A DNA stretch of 12,222 bases from Chloroflexota bacterium (GTDB lineage Bacteria; Chloroflexota; Ktedonobacteria; Ktedonobacterales; Ktedonobacteraceae). Position numbers and translations under genes: made by a program. Below, one piece after another: positions 1 through 6,398 of the stretch; positions within the stretch are counted from its first letter, which is position 1, and each line of letters starts with the position of its first letter. The stretch covers positions 14,959-27,180 of the forward strand of contig VBJK01000090.1 of NCBI GenBank assembly GCA_005879655.1, in the 5' to 3' direction. The notes beneath the pieces were generated by a model. That model had not been told where the DNA came from. It ran no database searches and saw only the letters and a program-made list of their open reading frames with translations.

Positions 1-26
1 TTACGGCAAGCGTCGAGTGAACAATT

Positions 27-59
27 CCCCAGGGCAAGCACAAGGGATTGCCCTAGGGG
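27..59. terminator. Stem-loop, possible terminator of an off-window gene
   Basis: CCCCAGGGCAA (27-37) pairs with TTGCCCT-A-GGGG (48-59): 11 base pairs, one bulged A, 10-nt loop. It is GC-rich and lies ahead of the first gene, so it may end transcription arriving from the left. The downstream T-run is poor (ACTTCTTT a few bases later), so intrinsic terminator function is uncertain. Confidence 0.4.
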
Positions 60-91
60 TGGGCACTTCTTTAAACAGCCTGCTCTTGAGC

Positions 92-121
92 TTGAAAACC
101 ACCCGCTTTGCGTGCTAGGAT
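92..121 (+). promoter_or_regulatory. Possible sigma-70 promoter (extended -10) for the nucleoside hydrolase gene
   Basis: TTGAAA at 92-97 and TAGGAT at 116-121 are separated by 18 bases. The -10 is preceded by TGC, giving the extended -10 form TGnTAGGAT. It lies about 120 bases upstream of the ATG, leaving an untranslated leader that contains a small AGCTG/CAGCT inverted repeat at 132-148. Motif match only. Confidence 0.4.
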
Positions 122-241
122 ACCATCACACAGCTGCGCTTGCCAGCTACTCGCGGAAGAGGACCATAGAGACCTACCGCAAACATCTGTCTGTCATAGT
201 ATCTTTTTCTTACCTTGTAGTACATTGTGGGTTTAAGCAGC

Positions 242-1174
242 ATGAAACACAAGATTATCCTCGACTGTGATCCTGGACACGATGACGCGATGGCTATTTT
301 GTTGGCAGCCCACCATCCAGCAATTGAGCTACTGGCTATTACTACCGTGGCTGGCAATCAATCGGTCGATAAGACGACCCATAACGCCTTAAAGGTCTGC
401 TCACTGGCCAATATTGGGAATGTGCCTATCGCCAAAGGTATGGATCGACCGTTAGTACGGCCCGCCAGACATGCAGCAAACATTCATGGCGTGTCTGGAT
501 TAGACGGACCTCATATGCCTGAGCCATACCTGGAAACCGTACCAATGAGTGGCGTTGAATTGATCATCCATCTTCTGACGGACTCAAACGGAGACATCAC
601 GCTTGTTGCCACCGGACCATTAACCAACATTGCCACTGCCATGCGTGAAGCACCGTCGATTATCCCCAAAATCAAAGCCATTGCATTGATGGGGGGAGCC
701 ATCGGACTCGGCAATGTTACCCCGGCAGCCGAATTCAACATTTGGGTTGATCCAGAAGCAGCAGAGATCGTCTTCGGCTGTGGACGGCCCATTACGATGG
801 TGCCATTAGAAGTGACCCATCAGGCATTAGCAACAGAGATAATCCTGCACCGTTTACGAACTGCACCAGGTAATGTTGCTCATGTTGCCGCTGAACTGAT
901 GACCTTTTTTGCTGAGAGCTACCAGCAGGTCTTCGGCTTTCCCGATCCGCCTGTGCATGATCCTTGTGCAGTCGCTGCCGTCGTTGACCCGACGATTATT
1001 CAAGCGCATATGATGCATGTCACCATCGAGACCGCGGGCAAATGGACAGCAGGCAGCACTGTTTGCGATGTTTATGGCCAATCAGGCCAAGCGGCCAATG
1101 TACGGGTTGGCTACGCTTTAGAGGTAGAGCGCTTCTGGACTATGATGGTGAGCACTCTGCTCAGCTATGCCTGA
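242..1174 (+). CDS. Nucleoside hydrolase (inosine-uridine preferring family)
   Basis: Cleaves the N-glycosidic bond of ribonucleosides to free base and ribose, as a cytosolic Ca2+-dependent nucleoside salvage enzyme. The 310-residue protein matches the usual family length. The N-terminal metal motif DCDPGHDD (residues 8-15) is intact. So are GPLTN with the conserved Thr (125-129), the substrate-binding EFNIWVDPEAA (164-174) and the catalytic PVHDP with His239-Asp240. By family knowledge Asp10, Asp15 and Asp240 hold the calcium. I chose ATG 242 because it starts directly at the conserved MKHKIILDCDPG. An in-frame GTG at 227 would add five residues, and neither start has a strong ribosome binding site. 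The base specificity (inosine-uridine, pyrimidine or guanosine) cannot be read here. The stop lies 6 bases from the convergent cysE stop. The family call is secure. Confidence 0.95.
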   Translation: MKHKIILDCDPGHDDAMAILLAAHHPAIELLAITTVAGNQSVDKTTHNALKVCSLANIGNVPIAKGMDRPLVRPARHAANIHGVSGLDGPHMPEPYLETVPMSGVELIIHLLTDSNGDITLVATGPLTNIATAMREAPSIIPKIKAIALMGGAIGLGNVTPAAEFNIWVDPEAAEIVFGCGRPITMVPLEVTHQALATEIILHRLRTAPGNVAHVAAELMTFFAESYQQVFGFPDPPVHDPCAVAAVVDPTIIQAHMMHVTIETAGKWTAGSTVCDVYGQSGQAANVRVGYALEVERFWTMMVSTLLSYA

Positions 1175-1180
1175 CCATGG

Positions 1181-1930
1181 CTAGATCTGGTAATCCATTT
1201 CCCAGGGATCTTTACCATTCCATCCCTGTGTCAATTCCTGGTGTTTCTCTAGCGGTTCGCCACCTTTTATTAACAATTCGGCAGGTTTAGAGGCGACAAC
1301 AGAGTTGGGTGGTACCGCTTCAAAAACGAGCGCCATGGCTCCAATAGTACTGCCACGCCCAATAGTAATCGGTCCCAGAATAGCAGCTCCTACACCAATC
1401 GTTACGTTGTCTTCGATCGTTGGGTGGCGCTTTTGCTTGCCCCTTGAACTGGGACGCCACCAGCCAGTAGCCCCCAGTGTCACCTGGTGATACAGCATCA
1501 CATTATCACCGATGACAGTAGTCTCTCCAATCACAACACCAGCTCCGTGATCGATGAAGAATCGTTTACCAATTTGTGCACCCGGATGAATCTCAATCCC
1601 TTCAGTAACAAAACGAGCGAACTGCGAGATGAGCCGTGGAAAAAAGGGAACATGGGCTTTATAGAGCGCATGTGCAATACGATGAAAGAAAATTGCCCAT
1701 AGCCCTGGATAGAGGAGCGCTTCAAAGACGTTTCGACAGGCAGGATCTTTCTCAAAAATAACATCTACAGCATCAGGCCAGCGCGTTTTGCGGCGTGGCG
1801 TCCTCCCTGGCGCGGGTATAGAGATACCAGGTGGAAGTTGTGGCAGTTGCGAAAGATCAGGTTCACTGTTTAGCTGCTCTTCTTCCGCTTTCTCTACTTC
1901 ATCTGAGATACGTTGTGATTGCTGAGACAT
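1181..1930 (-). CDS. cysE: Serine O-acetyltransferase
   Basis: Transfers acetyl from acetyl-CoA to serine, giving O-acetylserine, the sulfide acceptor in classical cysteine synthesis. The 249-residue protein has a charged, Pro-rich and probably disordered N-terminus (about 1-50). A short helical segment follows (about 52-108, including [15 protein letters not shown]), then a left-handed beta-helix hexapeptide-repeat domain (about 112-222). The catalytic His is in IDHGAG (His128, with Asp127), and KRHPTI (His169) is the second conserved His region. The acetyl-CoA end of the helix reads SKPAEL where GVPA(K/R) is usual, a mild deviation. The domain size resembles the shorter EpsC/Bacillus-type enzymes rather than E. 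coli CysE. AGAAGGA (complement of 1941-1947) is the ribosome binding site for the ATG at 1930. It stands alone on the minus strand, but its product belongs to the same pathway as the cysO/cysM/mec operon 3 kb away. Confidence 0.93.
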   Translation of the reverse strand: MSQQSQRISDEVEKAEEEQLNSEPDLSQLPQLPPGISIPAPGRTPRRKTRWPDAVDVIFEKDPACRNVFEALLYPGLWAIFFHRIAHALYKAHVPFFPRLISQFARFVTEGIEIHPGAQIGKRFFIDHGAGVVIGETTVIGDNVMLYHQVTLGATGWWRPSSRGKQKRHPTIEDNVTIGVGAAILGPITIGRGSTIGAMALVFEAVPPNSVVASKPAELLIKGGEPLEKHQELTQGWNGKDPWEMDYQI

Positions 1931-1991
1931 GAGTTATCAATCCTTCTGCTAGATGTGTTTTGCCCATGGAAACCGATTGTGCTTTCGCTTA

Positions 1992-2000
1992 ATTTTAACA
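1992..2000 (-). promoter_or_regulatory. Possible extended -10 promoter element for cysE
   Basis: Read on the minus strand the sequence is TGTTAAAAT (complement of 1992-2000), which is TGn followed by TAAAAT, five of six matches to TATAAT. No good -35 lies 16-18 bases upstream, as expected for some extended -10 promoters. It is about 60 bases upstream of the cysE ATG. Confidence 0.35.
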
Positions 2001-2160
2001 CAGTATCCAAGCAACAACGTACTATTGCTTGATTTGCACGGAAACCATCTCAGCCAGCGCCCTTGGCTGAGCCGTGAGGATGAGCAACCGTCAAGCGCAA
2101 ATGCTTGTCTCACCTCATATCAATTACTTGACCTTATACATCCCAACAAGGTGCAAGATC

Positions 2161-2176
2161 GGAGTTGCGCAACTCC
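2161..2176. repeat. Perfect 16-bp palindrome
   Basis: GGAGTTGCGCAACTCC equals its own reverse complement. As RNA it could form a 6-bp stem with a GCGC tetraloop; as DNA it could be a dimer binding site. It sits 47 bases upstream of the tRNA-His -35 box. It is followed by TCTCTATT, too weak a T-run for a confident terminator. Confidence 0.6.
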
Positions 2177-2223
2177 TCTCTATTAATCCAAAAAGACATG
2201 TACTAATTTTGGCGTCCAAAGTA

Positions 2224-2252
2224 TTGACAAAGCGCAAGGAGTCCGCTATACT
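2224..2252 (+). promoter_or_regulatory. Sigma-70 promoter of tRNA-His
   Basis: TTGACA (2224-2229, perfect -35) and TATACT (2247-2252, five of six -10 matches) are separated by exactly 17 bases. The tRNA starts 18 bases after the -10, so a short 5' leader for RNase P is expected. This is the best promoter in the window. With no terminator visible after the tRNA, it could also read into the monooxygenase remnant. Confidence 0.85.
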
Positions 2253-2270
2253 GGCGACGTAAACAAATGC

Positions 2271-2344
2271 GGTGACCGTAGCTCAATAGGCAGAGCTCTG
2301 GATTGTGGCTCCAGCGGTTGTGGGTTCAAGCCCCATCGGTCACC
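2271..2344 (+). tRNA. tRNA-His (anticodon GTG)
   Basis: A full cloverleaf can be drawn. The acceptor stem is GTGACCG/CGGTCAC, with the histidine-specific extra G at -1 (2271) facing C73 (2344). The D stem is GCTC/GAGC. The anticodon stem CTGGA/TCCAG encloses the loop TTGTGGC, so the anticodon is GTG. A five-base variable loop follows, then the T stem GTGGG/CCCAT with loop TTCAAGC (one G-T pair). The genome reads CCC ACA after C73, so CCA is not encoded and must be added enzymatically. G-1 is encoded, as in most bacterial tRNA-His genes. A strong promoter lies directly upstream. Confidence 0.95.
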
Positions 2345-2387
2345 CCCACACCTTTGTTGAGGTCCTGATCGAGAGGAATATTTTTGT

Positions 2388-2828
2388 ATGGCCTCTATCG
2401 AATTTGGCTTGATGCTGAGAGCAACTAATCCTGGACATACTATAGATGACCTGATGACCTTCAATCAGCACTGTATTGCGCCATTGTCTGATGGCTTCAC
2501 CACCCTCTGGCTCGAAGATCATTTACAGTGGGGCACCACAGATGTCCTGCAATGCTTAACGACACTGAGTTACTTGGCTGCGACGTATCCCCAATTTCAT
2601 GTTCGTATGCTTGTACTTTCACAAGCCTATCGTAATGCTGCTTTATTTAAAATAGCTTCTCTTTCTTGCACATCGCATCTAAGAGAAAACTCACCCGATT
2701 TTTCCACCTTTTGGTTGATCATCCCAAGCGTGCCCTTCGGCTATACTTTGTTCATAATCGCCTTCGTCAGCAAAAGTTTTGATGGAAAGGAACTACAGCA
2801 AGCATATGATGATGGAACCAGCGCGTAA
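2388..2828 (+). pseudogene. Luciferase-like (LLM class, F420-type) monooxygenase, truncated remnant
   Basis: The ATG at 2388 has a good ribosome binding site (GAGAGGA, 2371-2377). The first ~85 residues read as the N-terminus of a luciferase-like flavin/F420 oxidoreductase: FGLMLRA at the first beta-strand, LWLEDHLQWG at the usual substrate-loop position, then LTTLSYLAATYPQFHV and LVLSQAYRN. Such proteins normally run about 300-350 residues. Here similarity stops near 2645 at the point where ALLAKMAANLQ-type sequence is expected. The rest of the 146-codon frame (about 2650-2828) is unrelated and runs into the next gene's start. The missing C-terminal two thirds are not nearby in any frame, so this is a deletion or replacement rather than a simple frameshift. 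The remnant probably has no activity. It lies 44 bases after the tRNA. Confidence 0.75.
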
Positions 2829-3228
2829 GAGACCCACAGGGGTCACTATTATCGCGGTCTTATTAGCGATAGGTGGTATTTTTGCACTGCTCGGTGCACT
2901 ACTCGGCTTTTTTGGTATTGGCTTGTTAGGAGTAAAGATTGCTGGTATCAGTGGAGGTATTGTGACAGGTATCGGGGTGCTCTTGGGCGCTATTGCGCTA
3001 CTTATAGCCCTTATCCCGCTCATCTTGTCATGGGGCTTATGGACATTGCAAACGTGGGCATTCTGGACCACGGTTATCGTTGAGAGTCTCAGCATCGTCT
3101 ACACGGTACTCTCATGGTTGCAAGACCGTACTACAGTGCCTTCGCTGATTGGTAGTTTGATCATTCCAGTGATTATTCTGGCTTACTTTTTGTTTGATCG
3201 TAATGTGCGTGCTGCCTTTCGTACGTAA
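2806..3228 (+). CDS. Small four-helix membrane protein of unknown function
   Basis: From ATG 2806 the protein has 140 residues. A short basic N-terminus (MMMEPARKRPTG) is followed by four hydrophobic segments at about 13-42, 50-75, 84-104 and 112-130, rich in Gly, Ile and Leu, and a basic tail (DRNVRAAFRT). The pattern predicts an inner-membrane protein with both ends in the cytoplasm. It recalls small uncharacterised DUF-type proteins starting RPTGVTIIA, but I cannot name a function. Starts at TTG 2779 and ATG 2782 are also in frame. I prefer 2806 because AAAGGA (2786-2791) lies upstream, though the 14-base spacing is long, and because the homology-like part begins there. It overlaps the end of the monooxygenase remnant in another frame, so the breakage may have placed it under new upstream control. 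Confidence 0.75.
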   Translation: MMMEPARKRPTGVTIIAVLLAIGGIFALLGALLGFFGIGLLGVKIAGISGGIVTGIGVLLGAIALLIALIPLILSWGLWTLQTWAFWTTVIVESLSIVYTVLSWLQDRTTVPSLIGSLIIPVIILAYFLFDRNVRAAFRT

Positions 3229-3241
3229 AGGATGCTGGCTG

Positions 3242-3301
3242 TATGCTAGTGGATAAGATGTATAAGCGAGATTTCGCTTATACATCTTATCCACTAGCAT
3301 A
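3242..3301. repeat. Perfect 28-bp inverted repeat with 4-nt loop
   Basis: Bases 3242-3269 are the exact reverse complement of 3274-3301, leaving only GATT as the loop. It lies between the ends of two convergent genes (membrane protein, +; ligase, -), the usual place for a bidirectional terminator. The stem is AT-rich, unusually long and perfect, and has no T-tract on either side. No target-site duplication is seen at its borders. Confidence 0.9.
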
Positions 3302-3332
3302 ACCATGAGGACTATTTAGCCAACCTACGATT

Positions 3333-3352
3333 TGCCTCACTATAGCGAGGCA
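3333..3352. terminator. Stem-loop between convergent genes, possible bidirectional terminator
   Basis: TGCCTC (3333-3338) pairs with GAGGCA (3347-3352), and CT/AG can add inner pairs across one A-C mismatch. It lies 23 bases beyond the stop of the minus-strand ligase gene. On either strand the following sequence is only weakly T-rich, so termination is an inference from position. Confidence 0.4.
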
Positions 3353-3374
3353 TTGCTATCTGCAAGATTAATGG

Positions 3375-4475
3375 CTATATGAAATTCGTCACCAGCAAAT
3401 CAACGACATCTTGTACGCGCCCATTGCGCTGATACACCGCCCGTTGTCGCATAGCGCCATTGCCAGTATGCACAACCTCATGGACCAATGCGGCCATCTC
3501 CTCCCAATGATTGTCCGCCTCTAGTACGGGGCGCAGAGTGGTAAGTAACTTTTCTATGATGACCGTTGCTGGCAGAGAACGTTGATCAACGACATCAATG
3601 AGCTGGTGGCTTATGCCATAACGAGCGGCCCGAAAGTTCGCCACGCGTAACAGCTCTGGACGCACTTGAGGCAATGGACCATTGCGCTTGGCCTGTTCAT
3701 AGCAGGTCTGGCTGAGAGCACGTACTAAACCGACGATCATCATGGTTTCATCGATGGTCATACAGCAATCTGCCACACGAAATTCGAGGGTTGGAAAGCG
3801 TTCGGAGAGCCGGATGTCCCAATAGATCCTGGTGGAGTCTTCGACACTGCCTGTGGCTACTAATGCTTGCAGCAATGCCTGGTACTCAGCGAACGAAGCA
3901 AAATAGTGCGGCTGACCCGCTGTAGGCCATCGGCTCGCCATCAGGGTTCGGAAACTGGCATAGCCTGTATCCTCTCCCAGCCAGAAAGGGGAATTGGCTG
4001 ACAATGCTAGGATTGGCGCAAGCCAGACTCTGGCACGATTCATCACCTGAATAGCCATCTCACGATCCTGTAAACCAATATGCACGTGACAACCGAAAAC
4101 GGCTTCTCGTGCTAATTGTTGATATTCATCCTCTATTTCCTGATAGCGCTCTTTCGGCGTGACACGCTGGTCCTTCCAGTGTGAAAAAGGATGTGTTCCG
4201 GCAGCAGCCAGCTGTTTGCCCCGTCGTTGTGCCGCGACGAGCATCTCACGGCGCATACGTATCAGTTCTGCGCGTACATCCTCAAGGGTTTGACAGATTG
4301 GCGTGGCGGCCTCGACTTGCGAAAGCTGTAGCTCTTGCTGGGCCTTTTCCCCAAGCGACTGCTGCGCAATCGGTAGGACAGATGAAGAAGATGAACTGAG
4401 TTCATCGGTTGCCGGGTGAATAATCTGATACTCCTCTTCAACACCGATGGTAAAGTTTTCTGATTGAGATGGCAT
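3375..4475 (-). CDS. Carboxylate-amine ligase, YbdK/GCS2 glutamate-cysteine ligase family
   Basis: ATP-dependent ligase of the GCS2 fold, which joins a carboxylate (glutamate gamma-carboxyl in characterised members) to an amine such as that of cysteine. E. coli YbdK has only weak glutamate-cysteine ligase activity, so the true substrate is open. The 366 residues match the family length of about 370. Motifs in order are GVEEEYQ (11-17), GTHPF (93-97), FGCHVHIG (127-134), SANSPFW (159-165), WDIR (219-222), LEFRVADCC (230-238) and an Arg-rich RVANFRAARYG (277-287). I chose ATG 4475 because AGGAAGAGG (complement of 4482-4490) precedes it; the longer frame to 4508 lacks a ribosome site. It is divergent from the sulfur-carrier operon and separated from it by 357 bases. 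That neighbourhood makes a cysteine-containing product, such as a low-molecular-weight thiol, attractive but unproven. Confidence 0.9.
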   Translation of the reverse strand: MPSQSENFTIGVEEEYQIIHPATDELSSSSSSVLPIAQQSLGEKAQQELQLSQVEAATPICQTLEDVRAELIRMRREMLVAAQRRGKQLAAAGTHPFSHWKDQRVTPKERYQEIEDEYQQLAREAVFGCHVHIGLQDREMAIQVMNRARVWLAPILALSANSPFWLGEDTGYASFRTLMASRWPTAGQPHYFASFAEYQALLQALVATGSVEDSTRIYWDIRLSERFPTLEFRVADCCMTIDETMMIVGLVRALSQTCYEQAKRNGPLPQVRPELLRVANFRAARYGISHQLIDVVDQRSLPATVIIEKLLTTLRPVLEADNHWEEMAALVHEVVHTGNGAMRQRAVYQRNGRVQDVVDLLVTNFI

Positions 4476-4744
4476 AGCAAACCTCTTCCTTATGTATAGA
4501 GCCGACAAACTCTACAGTATTTCTCTATTTTCGTCATTTGATGGTGACACGTCAGCACACGCCAGAACGATACAAGGAATTGGCAGCTTGAGCAAGTTGG
4601 CAATGATAGCTGAGCGAGCGTTTCGTGGATGAGCAACTGTAGACAGTGGTCGCAAGCAGAAAAATAAATAGCAAGGGAATAATTTCTAGCAAATAATATG
4701 TTGTAAAGTAACAGTAGAGGCCCCTCAAAGTGGTTTTGCTTTCC

Positions 4745-4772
4745 TTGACAATGAAAAAACACGAATGATAGT
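4745..4772 (+). promoter_or_regulatory. Possible sigma-70 promoter of the sulfur-carrier operon
   Basis: A perfect -35 TTGACA (4745-4750) is followed after 16 bases by GATAGT (4767-4772), four of six -10 matches. It lies about 60 bases upstream of the first start codon. The -35 is strong and the -10 weak, which fits a regulated promoter. Confidence 0.45.
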
Positions 4773-4818
4773 CTGTTGTTAGTTATTTGGCAACAAACTA
4801 GATTAACTTAGTCAACAT

Positions 4819-4824
4819 AGAGGT
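4819..4824 (+). promoter_or_regulatory. Ribosome binding site deciding the moeB-like start
   Basis: AGAGGT ends 8 bases before ATG 4833 but only 2 bases before the upstream in-frame TTG 4827. The spacing supports ATG 4833. Confidence 0.7.
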
Positions 4825-4832
4825 AATTGAAC

Positions 4833-6014
4833 ATGGGCAAAGCATCCCGTGAATTCTTGCGGCAGGCGCGGCGGCAGGTGCCGGAATGGTCGCCAGCACA
4901 GGTGAAAGAAGCACTCACTCAGCAGGGTGAGGCTAAACAGGATGTTGTTTTAATTGATATACGCGAGAAGCACGAGTGGAATGAGGCATACATCCCTGGA
5001 GCCATACACCTACCTCGTGGCTTTCTCGAATTTGATGTAGAAGAGAATGTGCCAGACAAAGAGCAAACCGTCATTTTGTATTGTGCTGGCGGGTGGCGCT
5101 CACTACTGGCCGGAACCACCTTGCAGCAGATGGGCTACAAAAACGTGATCTCGCTGGCCGGTGGCTTCGGGCAGTGGAAGGGGAGCGGCTTCGGTTTTAC
5201 CATGCCACGCACACTGAACGCTGACCAGGCCAAACGCTATAGCCGTCACTTGCTGGTGCCAGAAGTAGGCGAGCAAGGGCAGATCAAGCTGCTTGATGCT
5301 CGCGTCTTGCTACTAGGCGCGGGCGGTCTCGGTTCACCAGCGGGCTATTACCTTGCTGCGGCGGGCATCGGGACGATTGGCATTATTGACGCCGATATCG
5401 TCGATGAGAGTAACCTGCAACGCCAGATTCTTCATAATGCAAAGAGCGTTGGTAAATACAAAGCTGAGTCAGCACGCGATACGATCCAGGCATTGAACGC
5501 GGATGTCAAAGTCATACCTTATGTTGAGCGCCTGGACGAGACCAATGTCAAACGTATCATTGCCGATTATGATGTTATTATCGATGGTACGGATAATTTT
5601 CCCACGCGCTATCTGCTCAACGATGCAGCCATTATGCTTAATAAACCCGTCATCCACGGCAGCGTTTTCCGCTTCGAGGGACAGTTGACCGTCTTCAAGC
5701 CATATGATGGTCCGTGTTACCGCTGTCTCTATCCAGAGCCACCTCCTGCCGCTCTGGCACCGAGTTGCGCCGAAGCTGGTGTGTTAGGTGTTCTGCCTGG
5801 TATTGTGGGAATATTACAAGCAACTGAAGCCATTAAATTGATCCTTGGCATTGGTGAACCCCTCGTCGGGCGTCTGCTGACCTATGACGCTCTGGCTGGT
5901 GAGTTTAACGAGTTGCGCCTCTTCCGCGATCCCAAGTGTGCGGCATGCGGCGAAAATGCACATCCCGAAGCTTTGCCAACATATACAGAAGTTTGCGCAT
6001 TACCGGCTCAGTAG
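4833..6014 (+). CDS. moeB: Rhodanese-ThiF/MoeB fusion: sulfur-carrier adenylyltransferase/sulfurtransferase
   Basis: E1-like enzyme that adenylates the C-terminus of a ubiquitin-like sulfur carrier and, through its rhodanese domain, supplies persulfide sulfur to form the thiocarboxylate. The 393 residues begin with a rhodanese domain (about 18-118): DIREKHEWNEAYIPGAIHLP leads to the active loop CAGGWR (Cys84-Arg89). A ThiF/MoeB domain follows (about 127-380). It has the ATP loop GAGGLG (162-167), NLQRQ with the conserved Arg197, DGTDNFPTRY (251-260), zinc pairs CYRC (295-298) and CAAC (369-372), and the conserved Cys312 in SCAEAGVLG. All key residues are present. In MoeZ, MOCS3 and Uba4 the rhodanese domain is C-terminal; here the order is reversed. 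Being first in an operon with cysO, cysM and mec points to CysO as partner, though MoaD or ThiS could also be served. Confidence 0.93.
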   Translation: MGKASREFLRQARRQVPEWSPAQVKEALTQQGEAKQDVVLIDIREKHEWNEAYIPGAIHLPRGFLEFDVEENVPDKEQTVILYCAGGWRSLLAGTTLQQMGYKNVISLAGGFGQWKGSGFGFTMPRTLNADQAKRYSRHLLVPEVGEQGQIKLLDARVLLLGAGGLGSPAGYYLAAAGIGTIGIIDADIVDESNLQRQILHNAKSVGKYKAESARDTIQALNADVKVIPYVERLDETNVKRIIADYDVIIDGTDNFPTRYLLNDAAIMLNKPVIHGSVFRFEGQLTVFKPYDGPCYRCLYPEPPPAALAPSCAEAGVLGVLPGIVGILQATEAIKLILGIGEPLVGRLLTYDALAGEFNELRLFRDPKCAACGENAHPEALPTYTEVCALPAQ

Positions 6015-6104
6015 ATACAAACTATGCAGGGCAAGCATATATCATCTTTCCACGTTTCGTAGCATTATCTGAATAATAGCCTTACTATAAAGGAGTGAGA
6101 TACA

Positions 6105-6398
6105 ATGGCAACTGTTCGTTTAGCACCCGTTTTACGTGCCTCGGCTGGTGGAGCAAAGCAGGTAAGTGCTGAGGGGAGCACCCTCGGAGAAGTTTTAGCC
6201 AACCTCTATGAGCGTTTCCCAGCCTTAAAAGAGCAGATTCAGCCGGGTGAGGAAGTCAGTCGCTTTATCAATGTCTACGTCAATGATCAGGATGTACGTT
6301 ATCTGCAAGGATTGCAAACCAACGTTGCACCAAACGACACGATCATTCTTTTGCCTGCAATGCATACTAGAGACTATAGGAAATACGCCTCTCGTTGA
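6105..6398 (+). CDS. cysO: CysO-like ubiquitin-fold sulfur carrier (MoaD/ThiS family), altered C-terminus
   Basis: Small carrier whose C-terminal Gly-Gly normally becomes a thiocarboxylate that donates sulfur for cysteine synthesis. The 97-residue product has a strong ribosome site (AAAGGAG, 6089-6095) before ATG 6105. Its body matches mycobacterial CysO as I recall it: VRLAPVLRASAGGAKQV, STLGEVLANLYERFP, and INVYVNDQDVRYLQGLQT ahead of a terminal strand DTIILLPA. CysO should then end in a few residues closing with Gly-Gly. Instead it reads MHTRDYRKYASR and stops at 6398, inside sequence that in another frame encodes the start of CysM. There is no Gly-Gly anywhere near the end, so as written it could not form the usual thiocarboxylate. 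A small deletion fusing the cysO tail to the cysM head is the simplest reading. The gene follows moeB by 90 bases. Confidence 0.85.
   Translation: MATVRLAPVLRASAGGAKQVSAEGSTLGEVLANLYERFPALKEQIQPGEEVSRFINVYVNDQDVRYLQGLQTNVAPNDTIILLPAMHTRDYRKYASR

Larger units (their letters stand above)
1931..2223. other. Gene-free region between cysE and tRNA-His, rich in stem-loops
   Basis: No credible gene is seen; the short open frames here lack family similarity and good ribosome binding sites. Three inverted repeats stand out. CAAGCAA/TTGCTTG (2008-2031, 7 bp, 10-nt loop) lies just upstream of the possible cysE -10. CTCAGCCA/TGGCTGAG (2049-2071) has 8 bp and a 7-nt loop. The 16-base perfect palindrome is at 2161-2176. 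The first two could form in a long cysE leader if transcription starts farther upstream. I looked for the T-box consensus and did not find it. Confidence 0.6.
4476..4832. other. Divergent intergenic region between the ligase gene and the sulfur-carrier operon
   Basis: 357 bases without a credible gene; a 90-codon minus-strand frame (4490-4762) is Cys/Leu-rich, lacks a ribosome site and overlaps the ligase leader. An imperfect hairpin, ATTGGCAGCTTG against CAAGTTGGCAAT (4579-4604), has one mismatch and one G-T pair. TGTTG/CAACA forms a small inverted repeat just downstream of the possible operon -10. These could serve regulation of the two divergent units, but no known operator was recognised. 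Confidence 0.5.

Noticed and set aside
1931..2120. T-box or other amino-acid riboswitch in the cysE leader
   Set aside because: Stem-loops are present, but the conserved T-box sequence and a terminator with a T-tract are absent.
2246..2522. Minus-strand open frames across the tRNA-His gene
   Set aside because: They run antisense through a complete tRNA and the monooxygenase N-terminus and have no family features.
3242..3301. Insertion sequence end or MITE
   Set aside because: There is no target-site duplication and no transposase fragment; the structure is a simple foldback and no second copy is seen in the window.
4490..4762. 90-codon minus-strand frame in the divergent intergenic region
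   Set aside because: It overlaps the ligase leader and the operon promoter candidate, lacks a ribosome site and has no recognisable motifs.
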